Assembly (NCBI RefSeq): GCF_025971925.1
Contig: NZ_JAPDHV010000003.1
Span: 124,001-188,000, forward strand
Reading direction: 5' to 3'
Length of the DNA stretch: 64,000 nt
Origin: Chryseobacterium oryctis
Lineage (GTDB): Bacteria > Bacteroidota > Bacteroidia > Flavobacteriales > Weeksellaceae
Below, one piece after another: positions 42,955 to 51,734 of this stretch. The notes beneath the pieces are model-generated. The model had not been told where the DNA came from, did no database searches, and saw only the letters and a list, made by a program, of their open reading frames with translations. Numbering within the stretch: position 1 is the first letter of the stretch; every line of letters begins with the position of its first letter. The position numbers and the translations under genes were made by a program.

Positions 42955-43785
42955 TTAAATTTCAGAATAATGCACTTTATATTTCTTCGTAAAAAGATAA
43001 TAGAATAAAGAGAAAATCACTATTCCGATTGCTAATATAATCCATTCAGAAACCTTAAAAGCCTCTGCAAAACTTTCATTTTTAGTATAAGTAATTAATA
43101 ATGTAGAACACAGATTATTAAAACCATGCAATAATATTGGTAACAATAAAGATTTTGTCTTAAAATATACCAAACCTAATACACAACCCAATAAAACCGC
43201 ACCTACAAATTGCCAAGGATTTCCGTGAACCAGCCCAAAAATAAGGGAAGCAAATAAAATCGCCTTCCAAGGCTTTATACCTTTATTTATCAATCCTTTC
43301 TGAATAATTCCTCTGAAAATAATTTCTTCGAAAATAGGAGCCATAATTACTGCTGTAATAATCATCACAGCAGGATCATCCGTCAACTGCTCCATCAGCT
43401 TAGAAAAAAATTCATAAAATTCCCCAAAGAAAGGACCTGTAATAGGAATCTGAGATGTAATGAACTCAGCAATAAACATCATCCCAAGCATTAAAGGGAA
43501 AACTAATATATAAGTATAAAAATTTGTAGTAGAAAAATTAAAATTAAGCTTTCTTCCTGTAGTTCTTCTTACAATAAAAAAATCAAAAAAAGCAATAGCA
43601 GAAAGGAATCCTGCCGCATTGGAAAGCATGAAAAACCAATCTTTGTATTGCAGATTTTGTTTGAAAGTAAACATCCAAAATACATTAAAAAATGAAACAA
43701 TCATTGTTCCGACAAGCAACCCTACAAATAAAGTCAAGCCACCAAGCCATGTAAATGTAAACTTCGGATATTTGCTGTTTTCCAT
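42955..43785 (-). CDS. CPBP family intramembrane glutamic endopeptidase
   Basis: The protein has 276 residues and about eight membrane helices. CPBP motif 1 is EEIIFRG (Glu153-Glu154, Arg158), motif 2 is FGLVHGNPWQ and motif 3 is ILLHGFNN. Family members process CAAX-like or other membrane-embedded substrates. The substrate here is unknown. Likely transcribed with rdgB (7-base gap). A TATCTTTG -7 box (43812-43819, minus strand) lies about 27 bases upstream. Confidence 0.92.
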   Translation of the reverse strand: MENSKYPKFTFTWLGGLTLFVGLLVGTMIVSFFNVFWMFTFKQNLQYKDWFFMLSNAAGFLSAIAFFDFFIVRRTTGRKLNFNFSTTNFYTYILVFPLMLGMMFIAEFITSQIPITGPFFGEFYEFFSKLMEQLTDDPAVMIITAVIMAPIFEEIIFRGIIQKGLINKGIKPWKAILFASLIFGLVHGNPWQFVGAVLLGCVLGLVYFKTKSLLLPILLHGFNNLCSTLLITYTKNESFAEAFKVSEWIILAIGIVIFSLFYYLFTKKYKVHYSEI

Positions 43786-43880
43786 GTTCCTTTTTTATTT
43801 TTTATTGGAAACAAAGATAATTATTTTGAATTACGAATAATGAACAAATCAATTTAGAATTGCGAATTTCTAAAGTTGAG

Positions 43881-44034
43881 TTTGTTTAAACTTATTAAAA
43901 ATTTATAAACCATTAAGAGGTTAAGGTAATTAAGATCATTCTTGTTATTCTTTAAAGTGTTTTTACATAAAATTTCTTAATATTCTTAACAACTTATTAC
44001 ACTTAATGGTAAAAATATAAAAGTTTAAACAGGT
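43881..44034. repeat. Large AT-rich imperfect palindrome upstream of prfC
   Basis: The left side contains TGTTTAAACTT, then ACCATTAAG, GTTAAG and ATTAAGA. The right side carries the complements in mirror order: TCTTAAT, CTTAAC, CTTAATGGT (to 44010) and AAGTTTAAACA (44021-44031). The arms are ~55-60 bases with gaps, around a ~42-base centre. This accounts for most of the 359-base gap before prfC. It may be a non-coding repetitive element. The TTAAG phrases recall the palindrome at 28908. Confidence 0.5.
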
Positions 44035-44144
44035 TCGTTATATAAACTTTAAATCTTAAACATTCAAATTAAAACGTCAAACCCTTTTAAATAGATTTTC
44101 AGATTTCATTAAAAATCACGATTTTTGCAACTTCAAAATAAGAT

Positions 44145-45740
44145 ATGTCAGACTTAATCAAAGAAATAGAGAAAAGAAAAACTTTCGGGATTATTTCTCA
44201 CCCCGATGCCGGAAAAACCACTCTTACAGAAAAATTATTACTTTTCGGAGGGGCAATTCAGGAAGCGGGAGCTGTAAAATCTAATAAAATAAAAAAAGGG
44301 GCTACTTCCGATTTCATGGAAATTGAAAGACAAAGAGGTATCTCCGTGGCAACTTCCGTATTAGCTTTTGAATACAGAAACCACAAAATCAATATTCTTG
44401 ATACACCAGGTCACAAGGATTTCGCGGAAGATACGTACAGAACATTAACTGCCGTAGATTCCGTAATCGTTGTAATCGATGTCGCAAAAGGGGTTGAGGA
44501 ACAAACCGAAAAATTGGTTCAGGTTTGTAGAATGAGAAATATCCCAATGTTGGTTTTCATTAATAAACTTGACCGTGAAGGTAAAGATGCCTTTGATTTG
44601 TTGGATGAAGTTGAACAAAAACTGGGATTAACCGTTTGTCCTCTTTCTTTACCAATCGGTATGGGTAGTGACTTTCAGGGAATTTATAATATCTGGGAAA
44701 ACAATATTCAGTTATTCTTAGAAGAGAAAAAACAAAAAGTTGGCGATACTATTAAGTTTGATGACATCAACGACTCTTCCATTGACGAGGTGATTGGTGA
44801 AAAAGCAGCAATTACTCTAAGAGAAGAGCTTGATTTGGTACAATCTGTTTATCCTGAATTTAGTCGTGAAGATTATATGAAAGGTAATTTACAGCCTGTC
44901 TTCTTTGGTTCAGCTTTAAATAATTTTGGAGTTAGAGAATTATTAGATGCATTCATAGACATCGCTCCAATGCCACAACCAAAAGAAAGTGATACACGCT
45001 TGGTAAAACCTGAAGAAACTCAGTTTACAGGATTTGTTTTCAAGATTCACGCGAATATGGATCCTAAACACAGAGACAGATTAGCTTTCGTAAAAATAGT
45101 CTCCGGAACTTTCAAAAGAAACGAAAACTATCTATTGGTAAGAGAAGGTAAAAAAATGAAATTCTCCTCTCCGAATGCTTTCTTTGCAGACAAAAAAGAA
45201 GTTGTAGACGAGAGTTTCCCTGGAGATATTGTAGGTCTTCATGATACAGGAAGTTTCAGAATTGGTGATACTTTGACAGCAGGTGAAAAACTAAGTTTCA
45301 AAGGAATTCCTAATTTCTCTCCTGAACATTTCAGATATATCAACAATACCGATCCTTTAAAAGCAAAACAACTGGCAAAAGGTATCGACCAATTAATGGA
45401 CGAAGGTGTAGCTCAGCTATTTACCCTTGAAATGAACGGCAGAAAAATCATCGGAACAGTAGGTGCACTTCAGTATGAAGTTATCCAATATCGTTTGGAG
45501 CACGAATACGGCGCAAAGTGCTCTTACGAGCCTCTTTCTATGCATAAAGCTTGTTGGGTAGAAGCAGATGAGAAATCTGAAGAATTCAAAGAATTTGCAA
45601 AATTAAAACAAAGATTCTTAGCAAGAGATAAATATAATCAACTTGTTTTCTTAGCAGATTCATCTTTCACCATTCATATGACACAAGAAAAATTCCCGAA
45701 TGTGAAGTTACATTTCATTAGCGAATTTCAAAATTCTTAA
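44145..45740 (+). CDS. prfC: Peptide chain release factor 3
   Basis: The protein has 531 residues. The translational GTPase domain has SHPDAGKTTLTEKLL (G1), ERQRGISV (G2), DTPGHKDF (G3) and INKLDRE (G4). Domains II and III of the RF3 type follow (DRLAFVKIVSGTFKRNENY; FSPEHFRYINNTDPLKAKQLAKGIDQLMDEGVAQLF). RF3 removes RF1/RF2 from the ribosome after termination. The length and FSPEHF motif exclude EF-G. It is a single gene with a hairpin terminator. Confidence 0.97.
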   Translation: MSDLIKEIEKRKTFGIISHPDAGKTTLTEKLLLFGGAIQEAGAVKSNKIKKGATSDFMEIERQRGISVATSVLAFEYRNHKINILDTPGHKDFAEDTYRTLTAVDSVIVVIDVAKGVEEQTEKLVQVCRMRNIPMLVFINKLDREGKDAFDLLDEVEQKLGLTVCPLSLPIGMGSDFQGIYNIWENNIQLFLEEKKQKVGDTIKFDDINDSSIDEVIGEKAAITLREELDLVQSVYPEFSREDYMKGNLQPVFFGSALNNFGVRELLDAFIDIAPMPQPKESDTRLVKPEETQFTGFVFKIHANMDPKHRDRLAFVKIVSGTFKRNENYLLVREGKKMKFSSPNAFFADKKEVVDESFPGDIVGLHDTGSFRIGDTLTAGEKLSFKGIPNFSPEHFRYINNTDPLKAKQLAKGIDQLMDEGVAQLFTLEMNGRKIIGTVGALQYEVIQYRLEHEYGAKCSYEPLSMHKACWVEADEKSEEFKEFAKLKQRFLARDKYNQLVFLADSSFTIHMTQEKFPNVKLHFISEFQNS

Positions 45741-45766
45741 TACATAAAGATTATTAAAAAATAAAG

Positions 45767-45797
45767 AAACCGTTAAGCAATATAAGCTTAACGGTTT
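45767..45797. terminator. Terminator between prfC and the reprolysin gene
   Basis: AAACCGTTAAGC/GCTTAACGGTTT form a 12-bp perfect stem with a 7-base loop. It is usable from both sides. Confidence 0.85.
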
Positions 45798-45820
45798 TCT
45801 ATTTTAGAATTATTAAAGTT

Positions 45821-48127
45821 CTATTTATTTAGCATCAATAATTTCTTAACAATTTTTTCACCTAATAATTCAACTTCAATTATATACGTTTCTGTAGGTA
45901 AATTTGTTAAATCAATTTTCTCCAAATGATCTGAAAAGAAAAGACGCGTTCTTTTAGGTATCACCAATTTTCCGTCCATAGCATAAACAGTATATGTGAA
46001 CGAGTATGGAGCAACAGGATTAAGTCTTGGATAATCAAGTTTGATGTAAACATATCCATCATATGATGGTATTGGATAAATCATTACACCCTGATAAACT
46101 CTTACCGGCGTTATTACAGGTGGAACGACAACGCTAGAAGACGTAATAGTAAAATCTTTCTGATTAACATTGTAAAATACATTGTTTAATGATTTCACCA
46201 TTATTCTTGCATTAGGTATATTCCCAAGTCCTCCCGGAACCGTATAATTGTACAAACCATTGTTAGGAACGCTTGCCGCCAAAACAGTTGGCCACGTAAG
46301 TCCTCCATCTTTTGATAAAAGAATTGTAACATTTGAAGTACTAACTGGCGGAGCTGTTGTATTAGCAACATCCCAGGTAATTGCGTATGACTGACCTTCA
46401 TTCCAAACAACCCCTGCAGTATTTTGTGAAGTAACTACGAAAGGACCGGCAGTATTTACAACGGTAAGTTTTATATCATCACGTCCTGTCTGACCTCCCA
46501 CCGGATTATTATCTCTCACAAGAACTGAAAAGTTTAGATCTCTTGCTATAGAAGAAAGCTTCTCCCATGCTCTTACATCTCCAGGAGCTACAATGGTAGG
46601 GTCATATCCTGAAAGAACAGTAGACAATCTAGGAAAATATCTTGATGGAGAGGTTGTAGGCATTACAGATCTGAAAAGAGGTCCTACGGCATTAGTCGGT
46701 TGAGGAGGCATAGCTGCTGCTCCTGTATCAGTCTGCTCCCAAGTATATGTAAGTGCATCATTATTAGCATCTGTTGCTGTTGCCGTTAACACAAATGGTG
46801 TACTTTTGGGTATACTTCTATCTACCCCGGCATTCACAACTGGTTCTGCATTAGTGATTGGAGTTTTAACACCACAAGTAGAAGTTGAGCCAGAGGTCAA
46901 TCTGTTATACATTTCAGCTATACTCACTGCGTGAAAATAAGCATCACTATTCGATTGTACGTTTGGTGGACAAATTCCTGCATATCCCATGATTGAACTT
47001 GCACTTCCTGGTTCTACAGACGTAGGTGTATTTCTGTTACATCCATTATTTTGTGTATGGTTTGCCCCAAATTGATGTCCCATTTCATGGGCAACATAAT
47101 CTATCACAAAAGGATCTCCTACAGGAACTGCCGAACCTGTAACTCCACCAGCTTTACTATTGCCACAGATTGAAGGTGTTGCTGCTAAACCATTGTCATT
47201 TCCTGCAGTTGCTCTAAAAAATAAATGTCCAATATCATAATTGGCTGCACCAATGACACTGTTGGTAACCGAGATATTTTCATTAAGCATCTGACTTGCA
47301 TTCATCGTATCAAAAGTATCAGTACTGATAAAGAATAAAGCATCTGCATTGGCAATAAGTTGCAATCTTACGGAAATATCTCTTTCAAAAACTTCATTTA
47401 ATCTTGTTACAGCAAGGTTAACAGCCGCAAGAACTGCCGCTTTTTTCTGTGCATCTGTTCCAGAACCTACACCAGCCTGCCCTGCAATATAAGCAGTATA
47501 TTCTGTTGTAGTTGTAATAGATAATCTATACTTTCTATTTAATCCGTCAACAACAGTTTTTTGAGTATTTACAGCAGACTCTTTCAATTCATTTTCTTCT
47601 CCATTAAAAAGACATTCAAACTGATTCGGAGATGAAGCATTCTTTCTCTCATAAATTCTGTAAACCTGATTATCTTTTGTATAGGAATCTATATAATAAA
47701 TTCCACTATGATTTCTAATCATACCATTAAAACCGAAATACGGATCAATAGTAAATTTCAAGATTGTTGATTTATCACCTTTTTTAAATCCTGTATAAGA
47801 TCTTATCTCAGAATATCTATTCTGTAGATCTGGGTGCATGGTTGACGATTCAAAAACTTCATAGGTATCATAATCTCCATTAAGATTTGGAAATTTTAGC
47901 AACACCCCCTTTTGGGATAAATGAAAGTCACTGTCTGGTAAATTTTTGAGTTGACCTTGAATTTCATTAATATTAAGTGTAAAAAGAGCGAAATCTGTAA
48001 CTCTTACATTACTATCTCGAATTTCGCTATTGATTTTAGAATCAATTTTTTTCCAATTATTTTGCTGAGCAAACCCTACCGCATAAAATACAAGCAAAGT
48101 ACTCACAATAAGTAATTTTTTCTTCAT
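45821..48127 (-). CDS. Reprolysin-like zinc metalloprotease with T9SS-type C-terminal domain
   Basis: The protein has 768 residues. A signal peptide (MKKKLLIVSTLLVFYAVGFAQ) and a propeptide (~25-195) precede the catalytic domain (~200-420), with the extended zinc motif HEMGHQFGANH (His347, Glu348, His351, His357) and the met-turn ASSIMGYAGICPP. A PKD/cadherin-like region (AEPVVNAGVDRSIPKSTPFVLTATATD) and a second beta domain follow. The C-terminal ~80 residues (MIYPIPSYDGYVYIKLDY... ETYIIEVELLGEKIVKKLLMLN) resemble a type A sorting domain, with YPIPS for the usual YPNP. A secreted protease for nutrition or virulence is likely. Confidence 0.92.
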   Translation of the reverse strand: MKKKLLIVSTLLVFYAVGFAQQNNWKKIDSKINSEIRDSNVRVTDFALFTLNINEIQGQLKNLPDSDFHLSQKGVLLKFPNLNGDYDTYEVFESSTMHPDLQNRYSEIRSYTGFKKGDKSTILKFTIDPYFGFNGMIRNHSGIYYIDSYTKDNQVYRIYERKNASSPNQFECLFNGEENELKESAVNTQKTVVDGLNRKYRLSITTTTEYTAYIAGQAGVGSGTDAQKKAAVLAAVNLAVTRLNEVFERDISVRLQLIANADALFFISTDTFDTMNASQMLNENISVTNSVIGAANYDIGHLFFRATAGNDNGLAATPSICGNSKAGGVTGSAVPVGDPFVIDYVAHEMGHQFGANHTQNNGCNRNTPTSVEPGSASSIMGYAGICPPNVQSNSDAYFHAVSIAEMYNRLTSGSTSTCGVKTPITNAEPVVNAGVDRSIPKSTPFVLTATATDANNDALTYTWEQTDTGAAAMPPQPTNAVGPLFRSVMPTTSPSRYFPRLSTVLSGYDPTIVAPGDVRAWEKLSSIARDLNFSVLVRDNNPVGGQTGRDDIKLTVVNTAGPFVVTSQNTAGVVWNEGQSYAITWDVANTTAPPVSTSNVTILLSKDGGLTWPTVLAASVPNNGLYNYTVPGGLGNIPNARIMVKSLNNVFYNVNQKDFTITSSSVVVPPVITPVRVYQGVMIYPIPSYDGYVYIKLDYPRLNPVAPYSFTYTVYAMDGKLVIPKRTRLFFSDHLEKIDLTNLPTETYIIEVELLGEKIVKKLLMLNK

Positions 48128-48148
48128 GGAATCGTTATTTTTTTAAAA

Positions 48149-48637
48149 TCATAAAGCTATTAGTTTAACTTTTGAAGGAATTACCCCCTCTATTTTAAGA
48201 ATAAGTATAGGATCTTTTTCTTTATTCAATTTATATTCTTCGTTATTAATTTCTTTGTAATAAACATTTAAAACAGATTTTTCTTCTTCAACTCTCATTA
48301 CTTCAATATCTGCATATAATTGTGTTTTAAGTTTGGGTTTCAACAGCAGTAAAAACTCATTCTCAGCAAGTACAGGAATTGGTTCTGAACGTGAAAACCT
48401 TTTATCTTCCAGTAAACTATACAATTTTACTATTTCTTCAAAAGATTGCAAAACCATATACTCTTCCAAATGTATATCTTTATTTAATCTTCTTACTTCT
48501 GAAAATTTCATTTCTTCATCCTTTTCTCTCATTACTGGTTTTAATTCAATGACATTCTTTGTCACAGGCATATTTGTACAATTTAACCCACTTCCAAATA
48601 GAAATGATAAAAACATTAACAAAGACACTATTTTCAT
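48149..48637 (-). CDS. Putative lipoprotein, unknown function
   Basis: The protein has 162 residues from the ATG at 48637. A TTG seven codons upstream lies inside a TACATTTG -7 box (48656-48663) and is rejected. MKIVSLLMFLSFLFGSGLNC reads as a lipoprotein signal with Cys20, although the residues before it (GLN) are not an ideal lipobox. The mature part is charged and mixed alpha/beta, with no family recognised. It lies 21 bases upstream of the reprolysin gene on the same strand, so it may be cotranscribed and assist that protease, which is an inference from position. Confidence 0.65.
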   Translation of the reverse strand: MKIVSLLMFLSFLFGSGLNCTNMPVTKNVIELKPVMREKDEEMKFSEVRRLNKDIHLEEYMVLQSFEEIVKLYSLLEDKRFSRSEPIPVLAENEFLLLLKPKLKTQLYADIEVMRVEEEKSVLNVYYKEINNEEYKLNKEKDPILILKIEGVIPSKVKLIAL

Positions 48638-48845
48638 TAGTAAAATATTGATATACAAATGTAAACATTAAAGTATTCATAATTAGCATTTTGTTTGTTT
48701 TTTTTTGTTTTTTTGTAAAACAATCGAATTTATTTTACAAAAATCTGATTTTCAATTAAATAAAACTTTACTAAAATCATACATTTCTTTTACAATCATT
48801 ACAGAAGTTTCAACAGTAATTTTACTTCATTAAAAAAATAAACTC

Positions 48846-49778
48846 ATGAAAAAGTTCATATTACTGATTGCTGTATCAAGCACTTTTATAATGTGTAAAA
48901 AACCTGAAACAACACAATCTAAAATTGAAGATGTTATAAAATCCGCAGACAGCATAGCTACAATTGCAACCGAAACAGTAAATTCTGTAAACAAAACAGC
49001 TAATGAAGTTTTAGATTCTACAAATATTAAAATCAAGGAATTTGATGAGGCTAAAAACAACATCAAAGAAAAAATAGAGTCAACTTCAAAAACCATAGAC
49101 TCTCTATCAGACAAAATTGCATCCACAAAATTTGAATCTAAAATTGAAAAGAAAGATTCAGCCAACAAAAAAGAGGAGAAAATCGTAGTAAATGTTCCAG
49201 CTCCTAAAGTCATTAAGGAAACTAAAATTGTCTACAAGGACAAACCTAAAAATGAAAATTACGAATTGAATGTTCCCAAAAACAAAATCGTAAAAGTTGG
49301 AACTTTAGAATTAAAAGTTAATAATGCTGAAACAGCAAAAGAAATCGTAAAAGAAGAAGTCAGAAAATATGATGGTTTTATTAAAAGTGAAAACATTTCA
49401 ACAACCAACGACAATAACAAGACTGCTTATATAAAAGTAAAAGTCCCTATTCAGAAATTTGAGTATCTGATGAGTGACATTAGCAACATTGGAGAAATTG
49501 AAAATAAAGGTATTGAAGTTTCCGGACAGGATTATGTAGAAAATACGATGTGTGATTTAGAAATTACCCTATATGGAGGAGAAAACACTTACATAAAAGA
49601 TGATGAACCCAAAACTTTCGGTGAAAAGTCTTTCGCTGCCATTGAATCAGGCTGGAATGTGATTACCTCTATCTTTCTGTTCATTCTCCCTTTATGGCCA
49701 TTATTCTTAATTGCCGGAATTGGCTATCACTTCTACAAAAAAAGAAATAAAAACAACCCCAATAACGATTCTAATTAA
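48846..49778 (+). CDS. DUF4349 domain lipoprotein
   Basis: The protein has 310 residues. A lipoprotein signal is MKKFILLIAVSSTFIMC with Cys17. A long Ser/Thr/Lys/Glu-rich helical linker (~25-140) precedes the DUF4349 domain (~150-260), which starts NKIVKVGTLELKVNNAETAKEIVKE and includes YIKVKVPIQKFEYLMSDISNIGEIENKGIEVSGQDYVE. One membrane helix (~275-295, FLFILPLWPLFLIAGIGYHF) and a basic/Asn tail end it. It is thus anchored at both ends, by lipid and by a C-terminal helix. Function unknown. Confidence 0.88.
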   Translation: MKKFILLIAVSSTFIMCKKPETTQSKIEDVIKSADSIATIATETVNSVNKTANEVLDSTNIKIKEFDEAKNNIKEKIESTSKTIDSLSDKIASTKFESKIEKKDSANKKEEKIVVNVPAPKVIKETKIVYKDKPKNENYELNVPKNKIVKVGTLELKVNNAETAKEIVKEEVRKYDGFIKSENISTTNDNNKTAYIKVKVPIQKFEYLMSDISNIGEIENKGIEVSGQDYVENTMCDLEITLYGGENTYIKDDEPKTFGEKSFAAIESGWNVITSIFLFILPLWPLFLIAGIGYHFYKKRNKNNPNNDSN

Positions 49779-49927
49779 ATTAAATGATTATATCCATCCT
49801 TGTGATGGATTTTTTTAATCATATTTAGATAGCTAAGCATTTACTTATATCTAAATTTGCTCCGTCATTAATAAGTAAAAGAAACAATCTTTTTTTTAAA
49901 CATATTAAAGTTGTGATTTGGTAAAGA

Positions 49928-49954
49928 ATAAGGCTCTCGAATCGAGAGCCTTAT
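49928..49954. terminator. Bidirectional terminator
   Basis: ATAAGGCTCTCGA and its complement (13 bp) meet almost without a loop, so the working hairpin opens a few pairs. A T-rich tail runs both ways. Confidence 0.75.
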
Positions 49955-49960
49955 TTGATT

Positions 49961-50323
49961 TTATTTCATGTTAACTACTTTATCTACTACATACTTTGTA
50001 TTTCCTCTCCATGGTAAAGCCCCATTGTACTCTTTATAATGAAGGTCAAAAGTTTTACCACTGTTCATTTCCAATTGCTTGAAAACTTCAGGATCTTCTA
50101 CAGAAAATTCAAACTCATAACTTGTAATAGTTCCTGTTTTTCCCTTTCCGAAGCCTTCCTGAATCAGTTTGCCTTCATATGTTTTAAAAACATATCCTTT
50201 TTTAATAGCATAATTCAGATAGCCGGATTTTACTCCTTCTCCGAAAACAAAGAAATATTTATACCAGACAAATACTCCTAAAAGTAAGAAAACAACACCA
50301 AGAGTAATCCACAAGTATTTCAT
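49961..50323 (-). CDS. Conserved small membrane-anchored protein
   Basis: The protein has 120 residues: one N-terminal membrane helix (~4-24, LWITLGVVFLLLGVFVWYKYFF), then a beta-rich domain with GEGVKSGYLNYAIKKGYVFKTYEGKLIQEGF and FDLHYKEYNGALPWRGNTKYVVD. I recognise this as a widespread Bacteroidota family that is sometimes mislabelled 6-phosphogluconate dehydrogenase; nothing in the sequence supports a dehydrogenase. Function unknown. It lies 20 bases downstream of the acyl-CoA dehydrogenase gene. Confidence 0.75.
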   Translation of the reverse strand: MKYLWITLGVVFLLLGVFVWYKYFFVFGEGVKSGYLNYAIKKGYVFKTYEGKLIQEGFGKGKTGTITSYEFEFSVEDPEVFKQLEMNSGKTFDLHYKEYNGALPWRGNTKYVVDKVVNMK

Positions 50324-50343
50324 AGCAGTAGCTTTAGAGCAAA

Positions 50344-51483
50344 TTATTTCGCAATACTTCTAGAAATTACAATTTTCTGAATTTCAGAAGTACCTTCATA
50401 AATTTGAGTGATTTTCGCATCTCTCATTAATCTTTCAACGTGATATTCTTTTACATATCCGTATCCACCATGAATTTGTACCGCTTCAATTGTAGTATCC
50501 ATTGCAACCTGAGAAGCATATAGTTTTGCCATAGCTCCACTTTCAGAAATATCTTTACCTGCATCTTTTTCACATGCTGCCTTAAAGCAAAGCATTCTCG
50601 CAGCAGTAATCTGAGTTGCCATATCTGCCAATTTGAAAGCAATAGCCTGATGATTGATAATTTCAGTTTTGAAAGCTTTTCTTGTTTTAGCATATTTTAA
50701 TGCCAATTCATAAGCTCCGGAAGCAATACCTAAAGCCTGAGAAGCAATACCAATTCTACCACCGTTCAAAACAGCCATCGCAAAATTGAATCCAAAACCA
50801 TCTTCCCCGATTCTGTTTTCTTTTGGTACTTTTACGTTATTGAAAATCAAAGAGTGAGTATCACTTCCTCTGATTCCTAATTTATCTTCTTTTGGTCCGA
50901 TTTCAAAACCTTCCCATCCTCTTTCAACGATGAACGCATTAATTCCTTTGTGTTTTTTCTCAGGATCTGTCTGTGCAATTACAATATAATAAGTTGCATT
51001 TCCTCCGTTTGTAATCCAGTTTTTGATACCATTTAAAAGATAATAATCACCTTTATCTTCAGCAGTTGTTTTCTGAGAAGTAGCGTCAGATCCTGCTTCC
51101 GGCTCAGATAAAGCAAAAGCACCGATTACCTGTCCGCTTGCAAGAGGTGTAAGATATTTTACTTTTTGCTCTTCAGAAGCAAATTTTTCAAGTCCTGCAC
51201 AAACCAATGAATTGTTTACAGACATTACAACAGCTGCAGAAGCATCTATTTTTGCAATTTCTTCCATTGCCAAAACGTAAGAAACGCTGTCCATTCCTGC
51301 TCCACCGTATTTAGGATCTACCATCATTCCTAAAAGTCCCATTTCCCCCATTTTTTTCACCTGTTCTGCAGGAAACTTCTGATCACGATCTCTTTCAATT
51401 ACTCCAGGTAATAGTTCGTTTTGTGCAAAATCTCTTGCTGCCTGCTGAATCATCAGCTGTTCTTCTGATAAGTTAAAGTCCAT
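50344..51483 (-). CDS. Acyl-CoA dehydrogenase
   Basis: The protein has 379 residues, full length for the short/medium-chain type. Visible are the N-terminal helical domain (MDFNLSEEQLMIQQAARDFAQ), IGAFALSEPEAGSDA and NGIKNWITNG for FAD and substrate contact, GIRGSDTHSLIFNNVKVP, and the C-terminal IHGGYGYVKEYHVERLMRDAKITQIYEGTSEIQ with the catalytic Glu in YEGTSE. It performs the first oxidation of beta-oxidation or of branched-chain acyl-CoA breakdown. The chain-length preference (butyryl-like is likeliest) is not certain. It is divergent from the acyl-CoA synthetase, 250 bases away. Confidence 0.94.
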   Translation of the reverse strand: MDFNLSEEQLMIQQAARDFAQNELLPGVIERDRDQKFPAEQVKKMGEMGLLGMMVDPKYGGAGMDSVSYVLAMEEIAKIDASAAVVMSVNNSLVCAGLEKFASEEQKVKYLTPLASGQVIGAFALSEPEAGSDATSQKTTAEDKGDYYLLNGIKNWITNGGNATYYIVIAQTDPEKKHKGINAFIVERGWEGFEIGPKEDKLGIRGSDTHSLIFNNVKVPKENRIGEDGFGFNFAMAVLNGGRIGIASQALGIASGAYELALKYAKTRKAFKTEIINHQAIAFKLADMATQITAARMLCFKAACEKDAGKDISESGAMAKLYASQVAMDTTIEAVQIHGGYGYVKEYHVERLMRDAKITQIYEGTSEIQKIVISRSIAK

Positions 51484-51734
51484 AAAAATTTAATAATTAG
51501 ATAGTCGCTAATTTACACTTTTTGAGCAAATCTGAAAAATTGAATTACAACTTCACAATCAGAAATTAAAATCATATTATTAAACAAATTTCAATTATCA
51601 TATTAAATTCTAAACTATATATAGAATACCATTACGGCTAATATACTATGTCGTGCATTTTAGTATTTAATGATTATTTTTTCAATTAAAAAAAATGCTT
51701 ATATTTAGAATCCTTTAACTATTTAATAAAAATC

